From Pseudarthrobacter sp. (GTDB taxonomy: Bacteria > Actinomycetota > Actinomycetes > Actinomycetales > Micrococcaceae): DNA of 64,000 bases. The stretch spans positions 237,842 to 301,841 of the forward strand of contig JAPSJV010000001.1 in NCBI GenBank assembly GCA_031178005.1, read 5' to 3'. The position numbers and the translations under genes were made by a program. The notes under the pieces are model-generated. The model was given only the letters and a program-made list of their open reading frames with translations, was not told where the DNA came from and ran no database searches. The number at the start of each line of letters is the position of its first letter. Within the stretch, counting starts at the first letter, position 1. Of the stretch, positions 60,724 to 64,000 are shown one piece after another.

Positions 60724-60739
60724 GAGAAAACGGTTTCTC
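60724..60739. promoter_or_regulatory. LacI-type operator before the GPH transporter
   Basis: GAGAAAACGGTTTCTC is a near-perfect palindrome, 15 bases after the esterase stop and 21 before the transporter start. It suggests an additional controlled promoter inside the rhamnose cluster. Confidence 0.6.
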
Positions 60740-60760
60740 GCTCCGCGGTAGCAGGGAGCG

Positions 60761-62089
60761 ATGAAGAAACTCAGCAGGATCAGTGTTTTTGGCTACGGGG
60801 CCGGCGACGCAGCCAACAGCATGATCATCAGCACCGGAAACATGTTCCTGCTGGTTTACTACACGGATGTTGCAGGGATCGGCGCAGCGGCCGCAGGGAC
60901 ACTGCTGGTTGCTGCGAGGGTCTTTAACGCTTTCACGGACATAGCTGCCGGACGCATTGTTGACCGCGTGCACAGCAAACGGTGGGGCAAATTCCGGCCC
61001 TTCCTGATGTTCGGCTTCGTCCCCCTGGTGCTCAGTGCGGCTGTGTTCCATGTTCCTGATGTGGACCCCTCCCTGAAGTTGCTCTACGCGTACATCACAT
61101 ACGGCCTGGTCTGCGTCGCCTACAGCATGGTCAATGTTCCGTACGGGTGCCTGGTGGGGGCCATGACTCAGGACGCCACACAACGCGCACGACTCGGCGG
61201 CGCGCGCACCCTCGGCGGGCTCTCGGTAGGGGCCAGCCTTGGATTCTTCATCGCCCCGCTCCTGGGTGCCGGCCAAGACATGCAGCAGGTCTTCACCTGG
61301 CTCACCCTGTCCTTCGCCGTGGTGGGTTCAGCGCTGTACTTTTTCACCGGTGCCGTCTGCGTCGAACAGATACCAGGCAGCGTCCCCAAGATAACGCTCC
61401 GCCAGAGCATGGCCGCGCTGAAGGAAAATTCGCCACTGGTGATCCTGTGCACCAGTTCCGTACTTTTTGTCACGGGGACATCCGCGACGGGTGCGTCCCA
61501 GTTCTTCTACCTTCGCGATGTGCTGTCGCGCGTGGACCTGTTTCCGGTGATGGCGGCAGCCCAGGTGGCAATTACCCTCACGCTGGCCGTGTTCATCTCC
61601 CGCCCCGTGGCGCGCTGGGGCAAGCGGGCCGTTTACTGTGCGGGTGGCGGACTCGGCGTGTTAGGCGGACTGCTGGTCTTTATGTCCCCTGCGGACGGGC
61701 CGCTGTTGGGCCTGGCAGGCCTGGTCCTGGGGATGCTGGGTTCGGCATCCGTCAGCATCCTGACCTGGGCGCTGATCGCCGACACCGTTGAATACGGCGA
61801 GTGGAAAACCGGTGTCCGCGTGCAGGGAATTAACTACGCACTGCTGGCTGCCACCAGGAAACTTGGAATGGGATTTGGCGGCGGCGTGGTGGCCTTCTCG
61901 CTGGCCTTGGGCGGTTATGTTTCCGGCATTGCGGACCAGCCTGACTCCGCAGTTCTTGCCATCCGGGCCGCAGCAGGACTGTTGCCCGCCGCGTTGGTAC
62001 TTGCCGCCGTCGGAATCATGTACTGGTACCGGCTGACGGACAAGAGGCACGCGGAGCTCGTGGTGAGCCTGACCCGTGAACCGACGTAG
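60761..62089 (+). CDS. GPH-family sugar:cation symporter (glycoside-pentoside-hexuronide)
   Basis: This 442-aa transporter has twelve membrane segments and the GPH opening GYGAGDAANSMIISTGNMFLLVYYTDVAGIGAAAAGTLLVAARVFNAFTDIAAGRIVDRVHSKRWGKFRPFLMFG with the conserved Asp residues and WGKFRPF loop; also LIADTVEYGEWKTGVRVQGINYAL. It probably imports rhamnosides, uronides or a related glycoside with a cation. It has its own operator upstream. Its substrate is inferred from the cluster. Confidence 0.88.
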   Translation: MKKLSRISVFGYGAGDAANSMIISTGNMFLLVYYTDVAGIGAAAAGTLLVAARVFNAFTDIAAGRIVDRVHSKRWGKFRPFLMFGFVPLVLSAAVFHVPDVDPSLKLLYAYITYGLVCVAYSMVNVPYGCLVGAMTQDATQRARLGGARTLGGLSVGASLGFFIAPLLGAGQDMQQVFTWLTLSFAVVGSALYFFTGAVCVEQIPGSVPKITLRQSMAALKENSPLVILCTSSVLFVTGTSATGASQFFYLRDVLSRVDLFPVMAAAQVAITLTLAVFISRPVARWGKRAVYCAGGGLGVLGGLLVFMSPADGPLLGLAGLVLGMLGSASVSILTWALIADTVEYGEWKTGVRVQGINYALLAATRKLGMGFGGGVVAFSLALGGYVSGIADQPDSAVLAIRAAAGLLPAALVLAAVGIMYWYRLTDKRHAELVVSLTREPT

Positions 62090-62094
62090 CTGTT

Positions 62095-62123
62095 TTGCGC
62101 GCGTGGCGGATGCCGGTTATGGT
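62095..62123 (+). promoter_or_regulatory. Promoter of the DAHP synthase transcript
   Basis: TTGCGC (62095-62100) and TATGGT (62118-62123) are separated by 17 bases. The start would fall at about 62130, the A of the leader-peptide ATG, which makes that peptide a leaderless reading frame. Confidence 0.55.
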
Positions 62124-62129
62124 GTGGCT

Positions 62130-62189
62130 ATGACAAACCGTTGGTATGCGTATTTTTCGTTGGCTCTGGAGGAGCCCGCGTCTAACTGA
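62130..62189 (+). CDS. Aromatic-rich leader peptide of the DAHP synthase gene
   Basis: The 19-residue frame MTNRWYAYFSLALEEPASN ends in TGA at 62187. It contains Trp5, Tyr6, Tyr8 and Phe9 in a row of five residues, that is, all three aromatic end products of the pathway controlled by the gene downstream. Two stem-loops follow (62160-62216 and 62218-62242). This is the layout of a translation-dependent attenuator. No Shine-Dalgarno is seen; the ATG falls at the predicted transcript start. Confidence 0.7.
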   Translation: MTNRWYAYFSLALEEPASN

Positions 62190-62216
62190 CACGCACCCAA
62201 CTTCCTTCAGAGCCAA
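62160..62216 (+). promoter_or_regulatory. Leader stem-loop overlapping the leader peptide
   Basis: TTGGCTCTGGAGGA (62160-62173) pairs with TCCTTCAGAGCCAA (62203-62216), 14 pairs with one G-U. Its left arm begins 3 bases after the Phe9 codon, so a ribosome stalled at the aromatic codons would cover it. The small alternative stem GGCTC/GAGCC (62162-62166, 62172-62176) is also possible. Confidence 0.6.
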
Positions 62217-62217
62217 C

Positions 62218-62242
62218 AGGGCAGAGATCATTTCTCTGCCCT
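62218..62242 (+). terminator. Terminator-like hairpin of the leader
   Basis: AGGGCAGAGA (62218-62227) pairs with TCTCTGCCCT (62233-62242), with a 5-base loop. Only two T residues follow, so as an intrinsic terminator it is weak. It lies one base after the first stem, in the position of an attenuator. Confidence 0.5.
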
Positions 62243-62304
62243 TCGCCATATCCAAGGCGGGTTCTGATTCAAGGGCCCGCTCCCATTCCGGAACAGGACC
62301 CCTC

Positions 62305-63432
62305 ATGAGCCCCGCAGCAACCGCCACCGCCAGTTCGACGTCGAACCTCCGCGTTAACCACTTCGCCGCCCTCCCCACGCCCCGCGACCTGATGGATGAG
62401 CTGCCGTTGGATGCCCGGGTGACCGGCGTCGTCGAGCGCGGACGTGACGAGGTCCGCGCCATCATGGACGGCGTTGACGACCGGCTGCTGGTGATCGTGG
62501 GTCCCTGCTCCATCCATGATCCTGAGGCCGGGCTGGACTACGCGCGCCGGCTTGCGGTCCAGGCCCAGCTGCACAGTTCCGAGCTGCTGATCGTGATGCG
62601 TACGTACTTCGAGAAGCCCCGGACCACCGTGGGCTGGAAGGGTCTGATCAACGATCCGCGGCTGGACGGCAGCCACGACATGGTCACCGGGCTGCGAACC
62701 GCCCGCAGGTTCCTCCAGGACGTCACGGCCCTTGGCCTGCCCACCGCCACCGAGTTCCTGGAACCGATCAGCCCGCAGTACATGGCGGACCTGGTGTCGT
62801 GGGGTGCCATTGGCGCCCGGACCACCGAAAGCCAGATCCACCGCCAGCTCGCTTCCGGGTTGTCCATGCCCATCGGCTTCAAAAACGGGACCGACGGCGA
62901 CCTCCAGGTGGCCATCGACGCGTGCGGTGCCGCTTCGGCTCCCCAGGCCTTCCTGGGCATTGACGACGAGGGCCGCGCCGCACACGTTGCCACCGCCGGG
63001 AACCCTGACACCCACGTGATCCTCCGTGGCGGACGCAAGGGGCCCAACTACTCTGCTGCCGACGTCGAGGCTGCGTCCGAGCGGCTGGAAGGCAAGCAGC
63101 TCAACCCGCGCCTGATCGTTGATGCCAGCCATGCCAACAGCGGCAAGAGCCACCACCGGCAGGCCGAGGTTGCCTTGGAACTCGGCGCGCAGCTGGAGGA
63201 TGGCGGTGCAGCCGCGGATGCTATTGGCGGTGTGATGCTGGAGAGCTTCCTGGTGGGCGGGGCCCAGAACCTTGACGTCACCGAGCACGCGGCGGGACTT
63301 TCCGATCTGGTCTACGGCCAGAGCGTCACCGACGCCTGCATGGAATGGGGCGTCACGGTTTCGGTGCTGGAGCAGCTGGCTGCCTCCGCAGGGAAACGCC
63401 GTGTTGCCCGCAGCGCCCGGCTGGCCGCATGA
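62305..63432 (+). CDS. aroG: 3-deoxy-7-phosphoheptulonate (DAHP) synthase, class I
   Basis: This 375-aa enzyme of the E. coli AroF/G/H type joins phosphoenolpyruvate and erythrose-4-phosphate, the first step of the shikimate pathway. Motifs: LLVIVGPCSIHDPEAGLDYA, MRTYFEKPRTTVGWKGLINDP, PTATEFLEPISPQYMADLVSWGAIGARTTESQIHRQLASGLSMPIGFKNGTDG, HVILRGGRKGPNY and DASHANSGKSHHRQ. Metal ligands (Cys in GPCS, the HxN-type His, Glu and Asp) are present. ATG 62305 is the first start with a normal N-terminus; the frame extends upstream through the leader structures. The leader suggests control by aromatic amino acids. Confidence 0.93.
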   Translation: MSPAATATASSTSNLRVNHFAALPTPRDLMDELPLDARVTGVVERGRDEVRAIMDGVDDRLLVIVGPCSIHDPEAGLDYARRLAVQAQLHSSELLIVMRTYFEKPRTTVGWKGLINDPRLDGSHDMVTGLRTARRFLQDVTALGLPTATEFLEPISPQYMADLVSWGAIGARTTESQIHRQLASGLSMPIGFKNGTDGDLQVAIDACGAASAPQAFLGIDDEGRAAHVATAGNPDTHVILRGGRKGPNYSAADVEAASERLEGKQLNPRLIVDASHANSGKSHHRQAEVALELGAQLEDGGAAADAIGGVMLESFLVGGAQNLDVTEHAAGLSDLVYGQSVTDACMEWGVTVSVLEQLAASAGKRRVARSARLAA

Positions 63433-63447
63433 TTCGCTGAATAAGAC

Positions 63448-63477
63448 TTTCACATTGGCCCCGTGAGCCTCTAGAGT
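63448..63477 (+). promoter_or_regulatory. Possible promoter of the BldC-like gene
   Basis: TTTCAC (63448-63453) and TAGAGT (63472-63477) are 18 bases apart, upstream of a GC-rich 80-base leader. The elements are only partial matches. Confidence 0.35.
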
Positions 63478-63563
63478 ATCTAGCACATGGTTGTTCAAGT
63501 GCCCGGGGGCGACGCGCCGCAAACACGGCCCGCCGAACACCGCCGGGAGCAAAGGAATATGGG

Positions 63564-63776
63564 ATGTCCGCAGATCAGAACTTCTCCAACGCGAAGTTCC
63601 TGACCGTGGCCGAGGTGGCCGAGGTTATGCGCGTTTCCAAGATGACCGTGTACCGTCTGGTCCACTCAGGAGAAATGCCCGCTGTCCGCTTTGGCCGTTC
63701 CTTCCGGGTGCCGGAGAACGCCGTCGAGCAGTATCTCAAGGGCGCCGTGGTGGAAGGCAACTCGGACACTGCCTGA
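63564..63776 (+). CDS. BldC-like MerR-type helix-turn-helix DNA-binding protein
   Basis: This 70-aa protein consists of a single excisionase/MerR-type winged helix: KFLTVAEVAEVMRVSKMTVYRLVHSGEMPAVRFGRSFRVPENAVEQYLK. This is the BldC type, which is conserved in actinobacteria and binds DNA as head-to-tail arrays. The position just before the bS22 gene is also conserved in actinobacteria. There is no membrane segment. A weak AAAGGAATATGGG ribosome region precedes the ATG. Confidence 0.9.
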   Translation: MSADQNFSNAKFLTVAEVAEVMRVSKMTVYRLVHSGEMPAVRFGRSFRVPENAVEQYLKGAVVEGNSDTA

Positions 63777-63935
63777 CCTGCCGGGGGACGCGGTCAGGAG
63801 GTGCCCCCGATTAGCGGTACCCTGTTAAGGAACGTTTTACGTCATTGTAAGAATCTGTCGGTTGTTTCAGTTCGTAGCTTTGTCCACGAACATTTCCATC
63901 AGACAGGTACTACATCTAGTTTGTGAGGAACTTTC

Positions 63936-64000
63936 GTGGGTTCAGTTATTAAGAAGCGTCGCAAGCGTATGGCCAAGAAGAAGCACCGCAAGCTGCTTCG
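63936..64000 (+). CDS. Small ribosomal protein bS22 (AURKAIP1/COX24-domain), 5' part
   Basis: The frame from GTG 63936 gives MGSVIKKRRKRMAKKKHRKLL and runs off the window end. The complete protein in actinobacteria is about 32 residues and almost entirely basic; it binds the small ribosomal subunit and is known as bS22. A GAGGAA ribosome site lies 5 bases upstream. The 159 bases between this and the BldC-like gene hold its promoter region, which I could not define well. Confidence 0.9.
   Translation, partial: MGSVIKKRRKRMAKKKHRKLL

Noticed and set aside
62146..62304. Longer DAHP synthase start
   Set aside because: The extra 53 residues come from the leader peptide and hairpin region in another frame and resemble no DAHP synthase N-terminus.
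1..64000. CRISPR arrays, tRNA, rRNA, prophage or insertion sequences
   Set aside because: No regularly spaced repeats with unique spacers, no cloverleaf-like or rRNA sequence, and no transposase, integrase or phage gene were found by eye; the repeat groups seen are short dispersed palindromes.

Overview
The window is a high-GC, gene-dense bacterial chromosome segment. Gene content and style point to Micrococcaceae, most likely Arthrobacter or Pseudarthrobacter. The support is a BldC-type helix-turn-helix gene next to the tiny bS22 ribosomal protein, a Lys/Ala-tailed topoisomerase I, many GTG starts, probable leaderless transcripts, and LacI-controlled sugar islands. The genus is inferred; there is no rRNA or marker gene here to prove it. 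I saw no tRNA, rRNA, CRISPR array, transposase or integrase.

Layout. 1-6.5 kb is housekeeping: the topA end, an SseB-domain protein, a Ppx/GppA phosphatase, proC, a TrkA/TrkH potassium pair and an AcuC-like deacetylase. 6.6-14.5 kb holds an orphan AT-richer gene, an ArsR regulator, an FMN lactate dehydrogenase divergent from its GntR regulator, and an ABC exporter divergent from a two-component system. 14.6-50.1 kb is a large plant-polysaccharide island of pectin/rhamnogalacturonan type. It holds (a) a LacI-controlled operon for the oxidative uronate route (Gfo/Idh, SDR, KdgD, mandelate-racemase-type dehydratase, 2-oxoglutarate semialdehyde dehydrogenase); (b) a minus-strand operon with a sugar-binding lipoprotein, a 1086-aa esterase + Gfo/Idh + PmoA-like fusion and an M24 homologue; (c) three ABC sugar importers, all without an ATPase gene; (d) GH42 beta-galactosidase and GH78 alpha-L-rhamnosidase; (e) a yes-type operon (DUF624, LplABC-like importer, rhamnogalacturonan acetylesterase, DUF1961). 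50.3-53.3 kb holds a DctA-type carrier, a signal peptidase and small membrane proteins. 53.3-62.1 kb is a complete L-rhamnose operon (rhaM, rhaI, aldolase-dehydrogenase fusion, rhaB, acetyl esterase, GPH transporter) divergent from a LacI regulator. 62.1-64 kb has a DAHP synthase behind an aromatic-rich leader peptide, the BldC-like gene and bS22.

How it fits together. The island could deacetylate and cut rhamnogalacturonan side chains and backbone oligomers, import them, release rhamnose, galactose and galacturonate, and convert these to 2-oxoglutarate and to DHAP plus lactate; the nearby lactate dehydrogenase could use the lactate. Repeated operators suggest shared control: a GAAA-CG-TTTC LacI class at many promoters, and a distinct 15-base site (consensus TGWWACGATTCAAA) at three rhamnose-related promoters.

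The most unusual features are two paralogous palindromic elements sitting in frame inside the triple-fusion gene, one exactly at a domain junction; the aromatic leader peptide before the DAHP synthase; and a family of GGTTGAGCTTGTCGAAACC repeats that also has a decayed copy inside the rhaB 5' coding region.
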